Assembly (NCBI GenBank): GCA_009760855.2
Contig: WPIO01000001.1
Coordinates: 20,529,501 to 20,593,500, forward strand
DNA length: 64,000 nucleotides
Source: Cristatella mucedo
Taxonomy: Eukaryota; Bryozoa; Phylactolaemata; Cristatellidae
Reading direction: 5' to 3'
Shown here: positions 46,519 to 61,200 of the stretch, in pieces
How the letters are laid out: every line of letters starts with the position of its first letter
Position numbering within the stretch: position 1 is the stretch's first letter
Translations under genes and position numbers: made by a program
Notes under the pieces: model-generated
What the model was told of the DNA's origin: nothing
What the model saw: the letters and a program-made list of their open reading frames with translations, nothing else
The model's database searches: none

Positions 46519-49500
46519 CTGTAGGATAAGAGAAAGCAGTACACTGAAGAGAGATGAATGCAGCCATGTTAGAACATGTGCAGGCAGGCTGCATGAAAAT
46601 CGGGTATGAAAGCAGACTGCAGCATGCGAAGTTGGCCGTGCACTGCATAATTAACCGCAGCTCATGAAAGCAAGTAGTTTTACCGACTTTGCAATAGCAA
46701 GCCTGAGCACACATCTCACCTTAATTGAGTGCTCGAAGTGTGACTGACAGCACCATTTATAAGGTGGCTTTGCATTGTGCAGCTTACCAACGAGGCTGCT
46801 CATTTCCTCAACCAAATGGTACTTCGGCTGATCGACAAAGCCTTTCAAAAGCTCAGACACACTGTTGTCTGAGCTGTAAGAAAATTTCACGAAGACCAGC
46901 TTCTGACGGAGTGTAGGATACTTGCTTGCCAACATTAGAGCTTCTGAAATGTGATGGCACGAAGAATACCTCACTGAGCATTTAGGAAAGTGTTGGGCTG
47001 ACTTGAACGCTTGGTGAAGTATGCATGCGCCTTCTGATGCAACAATGACAACCTTGTCGGCAGCAAACAGTTGCTTGCTCAACCAATCGTTTATTTGCAC
47101 AGCCTCCGAGTCACACCATCTGTCAATGACCACCTTGCATCCGACATAGGTCTCCAACATTTCAGCAAGGATCGAAACGATTTTCACATGATACTCGTGA
47201 TCGTTTGCATACAATAGTAGCACAATTGGCGAGGGTCCACCAATAAATACGTCAATGTCTGCATTAAAATTGAGTCACAAGTAACTTGGAATGCAGTCCG
47301 TGGTAAATTAGGCAGAGCCGAAAAAAGGCGCATTGGAACAAATAACTATGCACACTCACCCTCCTTCTTTGACCTTGTTTCAGCCAATACAGAACTTGTG
47401 CTATCAGGTCCAAGATTTTGCTTACAGTGGAAAGAAGTAAGATTTCCTACAGAATGCAAAACCACAGCCATTTCATTAATGCACCAATTCTGAGGAATAC
47501 CGAGAGCAATCATGAAAACGGATTTATGGCCTTGTCTGTTAGCGACACTACATGCACATAAATTTGTTATCAGAGACAAGACTGCACCGAACTTTCAGCT
47601 GAAATGGCTGTGGTGCGTACAACGTAAAGGGCGGCTTACCGTTGACTGTGGATAGCGACCAGCCCTTGCACCACCATGTCACACCCAATATCAATATGGC
47701 AACGAAGAAGACACAGCCAAACGCCACCCCGACACTCTCTCCGATAGCAAGTAATACTGGCAAGCCTACAAATCGAGCATGAAGTAAAATAAATATAATT
47801 ATAACTCATTTGTCTAGCATCTTAAAAAAAGCATGTCAACCTATTTAATAGATCTCACAAATCCTAATGTTAAGTTACTTAAAGGTCCTTGTAGGTCAAA
47901 TAATGACATTTTAGGGTTAGGACATCACCACAGGTCCATCAGGCTACGTGTTTATGTTAATAATAATAATAATAATATGGATGCTGCTGACCAATGAAAG
48001 CATTGCTTCAATCAATAGGAACGATTGCTTAGAGTTTTCAAAGGCCAGCATTCCTATCAAGCTCGGTCAAGAATGCAACACACTCAAAATAGAGTGTAGT
48101 CATGTGCAAGTTCCAGCTTTGATTCGAAGCTGATTGTCGACAGCCATAGGCATGAATAAGATGTATGCTCTTGCTATGCACGCCCAAGACTGATGATTTC
48201 ACATACAGTTCTGACGTAACACACCAATCTTCTCCCGGCTGTCAATGCAGTAAGCTTCCTTTTCGGCTATCCCATACTGCTACTTCTAAACTACTTTCGT
48301 CTCTGTCATTTAAATTCAACTATGTTTTCATTTATCCTCTGATGCATAAGATAAAGGCTATCGACTAAGGATTAAACATTGAAAGCCATGTGTGCTTGTG
48401 GTGCTATTCAGAAAACATGCCACCGTAGCACTTCTCGTGGTTTGGTAAAGTATGGAGGTTAGTGAATATAAGCTTGTAAAACTGAGGTTCTTCAGAGAAT
48501 AAGGAAACACATGTGAGGAGAGACTAAAACATACAAATAAAGTCACGTTATGACCAAGACAGAGCAAAGAGCATATGCGATGGCCGAATGAAATCATCTT
48601 CCAGCCACTGATGAGAAAATAAATAGGATTCCACAAGTTACCTATCCCAAATGATAAATATGCTGATATATACTTACAACAGTCGTGCAATATATTTGCA
48701 GACAAATGGAATCGTAAAAGCATTTTCATAACTGGTGCTCACTAGAATATTACAGTAAAAACCTTATTACGCTAATTGCTGCTGCTAACAAAAAGGGAAA
48801 TACCTGCCATTATATTATTTCCATGTCTGGAAGTGCAGCCAACTACAGAGAGACGATATGTCTTATTAAGAAAATCTTATTGTTGTCACATCAAAAGTGC
48901 TGCCTGCCACAGAGTGGAACGGTCCCCGAAATACCACATGTAGGTACTGCAACCCGGGTGGTTATAATAACCGTATGATAATGGGAGCATTTAACGTACA
49001 ATGCAGGGCGAGATCCACGACGACACTTTCGACCTATTTGCTCTGACAAAGACCTGGCTGAACTTGGCTGCAGCCGACTCGGCCAATAAGAATATCTGAT
49101 AGAGGATTACTCCGCTTACAAGAATAGCAGTACTGCGCCCCACACTTACTTTAGCTATAGGCTCACTTCACATAAGGGAATACTCCTCCTATCAGCATGG
49201 CGGTTTTCCGGCCGAGCGTTATCTCATAAGCAGAATAGACTGTATTTGTCCTCGCGACAAGCAAGGAAATTCCATCAGCCTTTTCTTTCTTTGATAAAGC
49301 GACATCAATTACAACTGGTGGAGGAGTTGCCATTGTAACTAGTTTCTCACTCAATTTAAAGATTATCTGCAGTCTCCCTAATGCAGTCTCTTGCTTCGAG
49401 CCCGGCAGGCAGCAAGTTGCCAATGGTCATAGTAATCTTTTGTCCCCTAGGTACCAAGTCTTCCTTAATTTCGGATTTTTCCGGTCTTTCGTTTGTGTTC

Positions 49501-50749
49501 CAGAAATTAGCCCTTCCTCATACAATTCAATTTTGACAGTCTTTTCAATCACTCAACTGACACCTTTAGTGCCAAAATTCGCACAATGACTGCTTCGTTT
49601 TCTCTTGAGGCTTATGTGTCATGCCCTACTTAAAACACATCAAGCACTCGATTGAATATTCTTCTATGATTGTAAAAACGCAAAGGTATTTAGATGATTG
49701 GGGCAGCTACCATGACAGCTGGGGAAGCCACCACGAAGGGTGCCTACTAACTTACATTTTGAGTACGTATCAAACGTTGCTGTAATCAAAAGTACAGGTG
49801 CTAATTGAAGCTAGAAAAGCAACGTGTTCCCGAAATTATCACGCGAGTTCATGCTCACTGTATTAGTGAGGGTATCGAGGTTGTGTAGAGTCTGAATGCA
49901 GATCAAGTAGACCTGCCTCAGAGACATATTTCAAACATTTCTTCGGGTCAATGCTTTTACAGTTACGTCGCTGAAAAATTCGAAATTACCCTGCACATAC
50001 AAAGGAGCAGGAACGGTAAATGAGATTGAGCAATGATCGAAGATGGCTAGTGGGCAAACAACAAAGTCAGTGGGGCAGAACTCTTCGGTGAGAACGAGAT
50101 CCAGTAAGTATATCGCTTGCGATATGAGGAGTATGATTAATGTGGTGGATCAAACTGAAGTTCTCCCGATAGTCACTAATGAGTAGACATGACTGTTAAT
50201 AGACTTATAAACGTGAATCTTGAAGTCTCTTGCAATCAATAACAGCCTGTCACACACAAATATTCTAGTTAGAAACTCCAAAAACTACTGCATAAACAAG
50301 GTTAAGCAGCCGGGAGGAGGTCGGTAGATCCCAACTGTGGAAGGCATGGTTGTTTATGAGAATCTGATAGCAAGTGCTTCAAATGATGGACAATGTGAAA
50401 AACCGTGGGTCGAATAGCCAGCGGAACCATCGGTGCACATTCTAATAATGCCGATGTCGACCATCAACCATCTCTTCAAGACCGAAGTGGAGAAAATTAC
50501 TTAAACCATTGGTCAAGCAATCCATCTTTCGGTTTGAGTCCCCTTTCAAGTTACAAACATGTACGCAATGCAATTCATAGTGTAGAAGATTATCAGATTA
50601 AAGCCAAGCACTGGAAAGGATAAAACTAACCACAGCTAACCCAAAAAGTAAACCGGAAGCTACATATACACAGATAGCAAATTTCCCAATCGTGCCATCA
50701 GATGCAACTTGAGTCATAGCTTGTTAAACTTTGGCACACACACGCTCGA

Positions 50750-50818
<69 letters not shown>

Positions 50819-50832
50819 TACATACACACACA

Positions 50833-50911
<79 letters not shown>

Positions 50912-53900
50912 CTGTTTCGAGCTTGTTGTATATGCTTTTGAATTCTAAGCAGCAACCATCACAGTCTAAATATGTGCCTTCTAAATTCCATATTCTGCCC
51001 GATATTTTGCCGATCGGTGAGAAATATGAGTAGGGCTCTGCGTGTCACATTTATCTGGTTTTTCTTTTATGTGTTTTGGGTAAGCACTGCTATACATGTC
51101 CTGATGCTACCTTCAACTCGATTGTCAGCTACATTCATCATTGAATGTATTATTATCCAAACCGAACCTAAGATTAACCAGTCAAATGTGGCAAAAGCAG
51201 AACCCTATTCATATTTCAAAATTGTTACATTTAATTGCATGCTCGAAAAAAGGTGCAACTCAATGCTTGCTGTAACCTCATTTTTCAAACTTAACGGCAT
51301 TTACAATATATTAAAACCCAGATGCTCCTTAAAGCATTCGCTGGGTTCGTGTGAATCTTCCTTTGGTCCACTTACAGCATATATAAATTGCCTAGAAAAA
51401 GAGATGAAGTTCTCTGCAGGCAATAAAAAACGGTCTTAATGTTATTAACTTGCATGCTGAGAGTGCATGTAGTTACTAACAGATTGAAATTCCTCCTTTA
51501 GAGCTTATATACATTGCCTAAAAATATATTTATTACTCTTTGGTTGTTATAGAAGATCTTATAATTATTATCAAGCCGTGTGCACATATGTAAGTCTGTC
51601 TGTAATACACAAAATTCAGAGAGACTAATAGGTTTTACATAGGAAAGTTTTCGACAGTGCACTCGGAGCCTAAGTGGTTTCGGAACGAATACAATAGCTA
51701 ATAGACTGCATCTAATGCAACAACAAGAAAGTGTGAAGCATAGCCGAGTCAAGCCGCAGCAAAAGAAGTGAGTAGCATGAAAGTAGCTGCTCAGGACTTC
51801 TGGAAAAGATGTCTGACAAATTATGTAGCAGGAGAGATGACGTCATTGCACCAAAGTAGTTTAAGTGAGTTCTACAGTCTAGGAACTCCTGGGCAAAAAC
51901 TTCTGTTGCCAACAGTCTACACGAAAGAATGAAAAAGCTAATTTATTATCTGGAAACGACCGAGGGCACAAAAAGGTTGAAATGGTACAGCAGTTCAACT
52001 AGGTATGACGATGCCAGGCCTTGGCATGCCATTTGGGTCTGAGTAAGAATTTTGCTCTGCATTTGGAGATTAACAAGAAACCAATACCGGCCTCTTTAGC
52101 AAAGGAGACAAGTCGCGAAAATATTGTGCATTTTCACCAAGTTTGCAGATATATTCATGTGGAGTTTCAGAGCCCTAATGTTTGTTTTTTGGTGGCACAG
52201 CCAAAACTCCCTTACAGCAAGTCGCACCTAGACAGAACTAGGAAGGTAGTATTATCTTAAGCTAGCGACCAGAGTAAACAGACTCTAATCTTAGATTGAG
52301 ATCAAACGAATGACTAGCTGTGGCAGCAATATTGCAAATGAAACTTGTAAACGTCGAGCATGTACCATAGAGGACAACTACATTTTAAGGACTCGATGAT
52401 GGTTGCACTATAGCATAACCAAGCAAATGGTCAGTGTCGTTCATTCCAGCAGCAAGCTTAGGACCAACAACTTCTGATATAGTGTCATTCCGAGCTAGAA
52501 ATATAATCTAACAAATGTCGTTTCTCAGTTATTTTTGTGCATCTGATATCAGACTGAACAAATTTTGCTAGTACGTAGATGGTATTTCTCAAAGAGCCAA
52601 AACAATTGTGCAGCATTATATAGCTGTACACGTTCTTGCAAGGCAGTAGCTAGGAGTGCACATTACTTTTGCCCCAAGCTTTAGCTGAGATTCTTCAAGA
52701 ATCTCGATCGCAAATAAATGGATGGGTGGCGCAAGTCGTGTGCTTTTGCACACAACTTCGAGGATGAAGTTGACTAAATAAAACAATTCAATATGCTAGC
52801 AAGAAGTATTGCTTTTACAGAAAGCCACAAAGATGCACTAACTTGGTGATCAAGTACAGCCCTGCAGATGAAGCAGCAGAAGCCTTCTGTCTGGCCATTA
52901 ATTAAAAGTGCAAAGAATGTGATCGTCTATGCACTTGCCGGCTTATAGCAGCCCTGCATATTTATTTATTGCCATTCAATGATCTAAGATGAGGTACATC
53001 AACACTTACTTGAAGACTTAGTGATGAAAATTTTCCTTTCCACAGTTCCAATATATTTAGGGCAGCTGCCAATTGGAGTAACCTGTATAACCAGAGTCCA
53101 CTCAATTCAGATTTGTTCACAATCAGCTGTGTAAGACAGTTGAAGCAGCTCGATGACCACGTCGACGGAAAACAGTTGTGAGGATGCATGATCACACATT
53201 AGAACAAAGAGAGTACACCACAAATGCATTACTAGCAAAACTAAAATAGCTATACTAAATCATATCAACAGATTATTTTTGAAAAAGATTTAAAGGATCT
53301 GTTGAACAACAACACTTAAATCACATTAGCAGGAATACTCGGCTTGGCTGCCAACTACTAGTAGGACGTTTTCAGTAACGAGTGCCGTAAGGAAATTCCC
53401 ACTCAGGTGAAGACACTACTAACTTATAGTGAGCTGCAGATAAAAGTTGAACATAATACGGGCTTCGATCTGGCGGCCCACCGTCAAAGTAAGAAACTTT
53501 CACTCACAATTTATTTATGGACTACGGGGAATTTAGCGTAATAGCACCATTAGGTAGGCATGACGCACTGGTTTCATTTCCTGTATATTTTCCAGAAAGA
53601 GTTTTCAGGTGTAATTTTTTGCAAACAACCTCAGTGGTGACAATTGCATTATCAAAAATTTCAAAACAAAATCGACTGCATTTAGTCACTTTGCTAATGC
53701 ATGCAAGCACTTTCTCTTGCAGGGAGTTAGTTGTACAGCATCTGGAGAGAAATTTTGTTATCTTACAGTGATATACCAAAAACCTATTATTGTTAATGTT
53801 GCCTTTATTACTGATAGCCATTTGGGGTAACTACCTTCAAGATGTATCCAATTAATCTCCTATTAACGTGCCATCCGCCGCAGATCTAAAGCTCGGTAGT

Positions 53901-54484
53901 TTACTATTCGTGCCAAGACAGTACAAACTGAAAATACATTAATCTGTTTAATGTTCAACTGTAATGGTTTTGTGGCTGTCACCTGGATTCCTGCTGCAGA
54001 ATAGTAGGGCATGACATAAATTCTATGTAATCGGCTCGATTAAAATTTCAATTTAAAATGATTCAATTGAAAACACAGAAAAATTACTTTAATAGCTTTA
54101 TGAGACTTAAGTACAATCCTCAACTACCAAGCAGTTTCGGTAAGTAGTCAAAGAAAGACAACTTTAATTATTCCCGGTTAAAGAAGGGGTACTGGTTAAT
54201 AAAGAAACCAAGCAGCCAGGCTCTACCGGAATTTTTGTATAGATGTAAACGACTAGTTACAGATCACGGACCAACGAAACTATGAGAGTTTTGGATGTTT
54301 TTAAAGTATTATAGTGAGCTACTAGTTTTCCTATCTCAAAAGATTATAAATGTCACTGTACTCCATGATCTAAAATAATTAGGGATAGGACCATAGAAAA
54401 ACTCGAGTATTTTAGCCCTATACTTTTGCAGGTGATTGTACAAGCCACAACAATTGTATGACTGCATATAAACAGCAGTATATG

Positions 54485-54529
<45 letters not shown>

Positions 54530-55154
54530 GTGTATGATACTTCAAAGAAAAAATGTTGGACTATTCCTTAAAATTGACTAAAGAGTAAGGATGTTCCACA
54601 CATACACAATTAAATAAGCTCATCAATGCCTGCTCATCGCTACCACATATTTTAATGCACAATTCAAAGTTCAAATTGAATATGATAGAACATATTTCAT
54701 CCATGAAAACAAATTAGTAAATAATCTCCACTAGTATTTTTCTCATGCCATTCATCATCGCTGAACCTTCATAGTACTACAATGTGCAATACAAAGGGCT
54801 CGAACGTAATCATAATGTCAGTGCCATGCTCTAATTGGACCCTTGGAGTAACTTTGTATTTGCATTCAAAATTATGTAGGTTAATTGGGTCCGTTCAACG
54901 TTAGCATATGCCATTACTGTCATTCTACTCCGGGAAAGTTTAATAATATGCAATAACAGCCATCTGATCATGTTGCTTTGCAGCCAATAAAGTGCCTTGA
55001 AAGAGACTGAGTTCTCCGAGGGCACTTTATCAAGTGTGGTATTATTATTAGTATTATTACTATATCATGAAAAGCTGAAGCCTTAGGTTTTACACACATG
55101 CACGTGCATGCCTGCACACACACCCACATACACACATGTATATATATATATATA

Positions 55155-55204
<50 letters not shown>

Positions 55205-58200
55205 ATCCTACATTTTTAATTATTTTTCCAATTATATATTATAGTAACAATTCATTCCACTATTTTAGAGCACGAATGCAAGTGACAAGCATGTAACCAG
55301 TAACTAGGTGAACCCATTAAAGAATCTACATAACAAATATTTTTGTACGGTCATGAAAACAAATATTTCATGAAAGTAAACTACTGATTTGCCAGAGAAC
55401 CAAGCTGGGTATCAAGGTGGTTAATTTAATACTATAATACTAGCTTGCACCTGCGATTGGCCATCTACAACTTCACCTTTTCTTTGGAAGGCTGGTCTGA
55501 ATGTCCGATGACCTTGCAAGAGAGCCAGTCCCACTGACTACCGAACTTAAAATTCATTGTTAATGGAGCAAAATCTGTTTACAAGAAATTGTGACAATAT
55601 ATATAAAACAAATATTTAAATGCTCTTATTAAATGAACACAAATATAATTTTATGAATATTTTCAGCAACGCCGAACAGCAATCAACATTCAGTTGTGTT
55701 ACTGAATCTACACATGTGCTAATGATCTTTAAATTTTTATCAACTATATAGCAGGTCCGTGAAGAATTACGGACAGATTATATTGCTACATTTCCATCGC
55801 TTAGCAATGGCAGGTACAGCACGACTTCAGGACAATCAAGTGCATGCAGACAGCTTTCCAATAAGGTAATTCAGCTGGTGTAAGGTGAAGCTGGTTAGTG
55901 CCGGAAGCACCAGTCGCAACTTCGAGTGACAGAAAACTAGCAGAGGCCAAGCTGCTAGATTACCATGGCCAACTTTTGAAAATTGGAGGTCATATTCCTG
56001 TGAGACTCTGGCATTTAAATAATAAATTTTTTAACTATGATAGTACATTTTGCAGCAGGATATGCATAGTAGCAAATTACTACTTTCTTCACTAGTATAA
56101 ATAAACAGTATCACTCACGACCTCGTCTTGAAGTCAATATCCCAATCAGAGAAGACAACACGTTGTTGGGACCATATTCCCACCGTCCTGCATCTACGAT
56201 GCATTGATCTGCTGCGGCCATGCTAACTAACACTAATTTGTCATTAGCCTCAGGTCAAGTCCCAGCACCTTTCAAAAAAGCTGTAGTCAAGCCATTACTC
56301 AAGAAATCGACACTAGACCAGAACTGGAGCAACTACCACCCAGTCTCCCTTTCTACCATTCCTATCAAAGACACTGGAACCAGTCGTGGCAGGCCGGCTG
56401 AACTCATATATTGAAACTTCAAACCTTGCTAGCAAGTTCCAGTCTGGCTTTAGAGCTAAATAGCCCCACAGATTCAGCATTACTTCGGGTATACAAAGAC
56501 CTACCTAGGAATGCAGACATGGCTAGAGTGTCTCTGCTTGTTTTGCTCGATCTTTCGGCAGCTTTTGATACTATCGATCACAAAGTTCTTCTTGAGTGCC
56601 TCTCATCTCACTGGGCATCACTGGCACTGCTCTGCAATGGTTCAGGTCGTATCTCAGTGGGAAACTCCATAGTGAATGATGTGAATGGATGAATATCATC
56701 AGAGGAACCTCTGAAATATGGGGTGGCTCAGCGCTCCGTGCTTGGTCTGGTTCTTTTCACGGTTTATATGCTCCATCTTGTCGACGTGATTGTCAAGCAC
56801 AATCTCCCCTTTCACTATGCGGATGACACTCAGTTGTATCTTAGCTTTGCTCCCTCCCAGCCCTTGAGCACGTCCAATTCTCTCAACTCCCTTGCTGCAT
56901 GTATTGATCACATCCACGCATAGATGGCAGCACGTTTTCTTAAGTTTAATGAGGATAAAAATAAGTTACAAGTTATGGGTTTGATTGAGAAAGTTTGATT
57001 CAGAAATTGAAAAGGCTAATGCTCAACATTGGTTCTGCCAGCATATCTCCTGTTGAATCTGCACGAAATCTAGGTGTCACGTTCCAAAGTGACCTTTCGT
57101 TAGAAGATCACATCAGCTCCACAATCAAGTCTGCCTACTTTCAGCTACACAGCATTGCTAAAATTCGGGCTAGTTTAGACAGAGATTCAACATCTAAGCT
57201 GGTTCATGCATTTGTGACATCCCATCTTGACTTCTGTAACTCAGTGCTTGCTGGTCTACCGGCCTGTGCAACCAGACGCTTACAGCTGGAGCAAAACTCT
57301 GCTACTAGGCTTGTCTGTCATGAGCTTGGCAGTTGCCACATCCCACCACTTATTGCCGATCTGGACTGGCTACTAGTCAAGTAACGCAGTGACTTAAAGG
57401 TTTTGTCCCTCACTTTTAGGTCCCTTCATTATTTGGCTCCAGCCTACCTATCAGAACTACTCCATCACCAGGCTAAGCATCGTAACACCTGCTTTTCGGA
57501 ATTTAGCTGTTCACGACATCCCCTAACTTGACCACATTTAAAAAGAAATTAAAAACACACCTATTTGGGACAGCATTTAGTGGGTCCCTGTGATTCGTCC
57601 TTTATGTGCTTATGGGTGCTGACAATGTTGCATACTGCCACTAACAACACTTGCATGTTGATCCCCTGTGCAAGTCATCCCTAACCATGCTGTTCTTGTT
57701 GTTTATCAAGCATGATACCACTCACCAGTCAATCATGCTTCCTTTGCAGCAAATTGAAAGCGCCCATAAAGAGATTATAGCTAGTTCCCTGAGGGTGCTT
57801 TATCAAGCACATTAATATTATATACTTTAGACACTTGCAGCAGCTGTGCCGCCTTTAGTATCACATCAAATATTACACGAAGGAATCAACGTGAACGTGA
57901 CGTCATCAACTCTCACTTATTGACTTATGGACTAACTACCGGGCTAACGAAAAGAAGCATAGCTTATTACATGGCAGATTACTTAAAGGATACCTAATTG
58001 TAAGGATGACCATAAACAGAAATCTATAAATAATTTTGGGAGAACCAAGTCTCTTTCTAGCCACGTCATGTATCCCGTTAAAGAAGCATGCAAATAGTGG
58101 TAACATGCACAGCTGCTGCATACACAGGCAAGGAAGGGACAATTCATAAGGACCCAGTCAATGTTGTGAGGAACAGGCGCAAATTTAGTTTTTCAATTTT

Positions 58201-61200
58201 GCCAAGTAGGAGGATGTTGTGATGTAATCTCGGAGTAAATGTCATGCTTTAGGAGCATACGAACTTAAGGCATGGTCACCGGAAAATTTCAGGTTAGCTC
58301 GAGGCACCGCTAAATAACAAGAACGGGTGGCACGGTGCCTAGCCTGATCGGAAAGTCGTTCTAAAAGGTAGGCTGGAGCAAATGAATATACTCAAAAAGG
58401 AGAGTCAAAACCTTAAAAATCAATGCACTGCTCGAATGGGAGCCTGCACAGGTTGGCGAAAAGTGGTGAGACGTGGCAACTCCTACGCTTCGACAGATGA
58501 GCCTAGCTGGCGAGTTCTTCACCAACTGTATGCAGCTAAACCATGCAGCTTGGCTCGTGTGTTGTGAACATCTTGACTGCAACATTGTAGTTCTTCTCAC
58601 CGATCATCACTGGCTTCACGTAAGGCAGCTAGTGGAAGTTCGAAGCTCAGTCACTTAATCGTTGGTCCCTTTAGTCTCTTGCTTCAGCTGACTTATGTGA
58701 AATACTTCCTAATCAGGCTTCCCATCGTACGACCAGCTCCCCTGACTCAAGCCCTCTATCTGAGCCTCTAACTAACCTCAAGTCCATTGGAGGCCATTCC
58801 TTTAGTTTGCATGCCCCCAAAGCCTGCAACTCGCTCCTAACCGAAGTCACGACAACCCCTAACTTGTCATAATTTAAAATGAAGCTAAAACCAGCCATTT
58901 ATGCAGCCTTTACTCTGTCCACATGACTTATCGTTTGGGTTCTCATGCATTCTGACACCGTGAATGTTATAGCTAACCAATTGATATGTTCCATTTCCAG
59001 CAAATATAACATGCACAGAAAGAGGCTAAATTCTCTCCAATCTCTTGGTACTGAACAAAACTGTAGTTTTTATTCGTTATTACAATTGTTCTGCAACGTA
59101 TGGCCAGCCAGGTTCTCTGTGTAATAGAGACTAAGCCTGTTGCATCACTTGTCTCAAAAAATATGCAAACATTGCCCTTTGTTTTCCATCGCTCATACAC
59201 CTAAGTATTATTTGCCACAATTAGTCCGGTCATCTTTGTCTGCACAACTCTAAAACAAAAGTCTTAGTGGCTTCAACTAGGGCTGAACCCTACATTGCCT
59301 TCATATTTGCTACAGGGCCAAACAGTGGTCCAAATAGTTATTCGATATACAAATAGTTTTTCTTGTTGTTTATTCAGCATACCACCACTGAACAGTCAAT
59401 CGTGCTTCTTTTGCAGCAAATGTAAAGTGCCTAAAGAGAGGTTGAGTTCTCTGAGAGTGCCATATCAAGTGCATTATTTCTTATTAATATTATTATTATC
59501 GGTATTCGGCCAAATAACATAAGCCTGACTATTTTAAACTAGTAGTCATGCAAAATCTGTTTGTACAAATGTAGCTGCTATAGCATGTGGAACGAAGTAC
59601 CTCTTACATTTAAACAAAATGTGTAAGGATTGTCTCTTAACGGTTTACTCTTAGTTTACATAGTAAGTTCATTGAACTGCAACTTGTGCTTACATTTGAA
59701 TTTTGAATGCTGTAGACCTATTGTGCACAATATTCGTACGTGTCCATTACGTGAAAATCAACTATTTTGTACAGCCCTCGAACCACAATGCTGATTCTTT
59801 GTGGCACCATGCTGTGGCCTACTAACTTGGACGAGGCTGAAAAGTGAAAAAGGCTGCATATGCACCGTCAAGGTCTCTTCCGAAACAGGAAGCTATTGGG
59901 TTTGGGCTATCAAAAATAGAATAAACAACTGAATCCGATGCAATCGTGTGCTACCCAAATAACCGTTGCAATGTTTTTCATATGCGCAATGAGAATATAT
60001 TTAGCATTTTAGAAACATATTTGATTCGAAGCAGAATTTTTCAACATAGCTGATAATCACAAAGTACGGTCGACGTAAGTTTTCAGAACTTGTACCTGGC
60101 AATGGTAGCCAGCTTATACTACATGTTCTCAGAATCTATAACTCTATTTGACTGAGAAGAGTAGTGCACAGACCTGGATTAACCAATCTCACTATCACGC
60201 CAGTCGCCTCCTTCTGCTAGACGTGATTTTGCACATGGTGCTGGTCATTAACACCTATCGGCTGCATTATTTGGGTTGCATGCTTATGTAATACCCATAA
60301 CCCGGTAATGATGGGCTGTGAATAGCCTGATCTACATACACCAGCTGCTAGCGTTTTCCACAACTTCTTGTAGCCATCCCTGGCTCAGTGAGCACGGTGA
60401 CATCGGTGTGGGAGCCACTTGCTTATGCCATTCAACATTCCTAGCACTGAGCAAGTGGCTGGTCATATCAGGTGTGATAATTCGGCTAGTGTGACTTACC
60501 TTGAGGCCTGTGGTTCATGCAATTATGAGTAGCATGCATGCTCCATATTTCTATAGATTTCCTTGCCCAGCATAGCCCATGTTATGTATAGAGTTCTTTG
60601 GCACGTGTCGGTCGACCTTCACTGCCTAACGTCCTGTCTAGCAAACCTGGGCTCACCATGAATTGATGAGGTCCTTGGGCTGTTGATATATTTGCTATGC
60701 TATGGAAACCTTTTCTGGAATGCTTGTAGAAACTGCCCCCATACAAGGTCTAGTTATGTGCCTTTCTTTTTACGGATACACCGGGGTGTGTGTTGCCTAC
60801 ATCACTGAGTGTTCACTTTGCTGAGAGGTTCAGTGCTGGTTTGGCCAAGTGGTTAACCTGCTCATGGAGACCAAGGTCAAGGAGAATGTATTTGCTGGCT
60901 GAGATCGTGGGCTCGGGACCCATGTCATATGTGAAGCAGCTAAATATAGGAATAAGTTCCCTTAGGCCTAAACAAATGAATTATTTATTAATTTAAGTAT
61001 TTAAAATAGTGCTGCTCTTGCCGATTCCTATCTACCAACACTCAAAGCAAAGTTATTTAAGAAGGCCAATGGATGCCTCCATCAAGCTGTTATGACTTCA
61101 CCTTATCGACCTAATCTTTATCTGACAGCAGTGAAGACATCCCCATGAGGTTTTGCAATATTTTCTATCACGAGAACAGAGATTATACATGCATACGTGG

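Noticed and set aside
47425-47434. Alternative acceptor CACTGTAAG inside the juxtamembrane exon
   Set aside because: It would enter in phase 0 and break the join with the membrane exon, which ends in phase 1; the TTCTGTAG acceptor at 47447 fits.
50698-51033. Long Thr/His and Cys/Val frames
   Set aside because: Products of the CA microsatellite.
56105-56205. Minus-strand open stretch ending in a GTGAGT donor (RTVGIWSQQRVVFSDWDIDF), looked like a receptor exon
   Set aside because: The plus strand of the same DNA aligns with the connector upstream of VKPLLKK in LINE-A, and the phase (2-2 or 1-1) does not fit the gene model.
60497-60560. Minus-strand candidate exon before a GTAAGT donor at about 60496
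   Set aside because: Only a weak CTATAG acceptor is available. It would be phase 1-1, while neighbouring exons need 0-0, and the other frames have stops.
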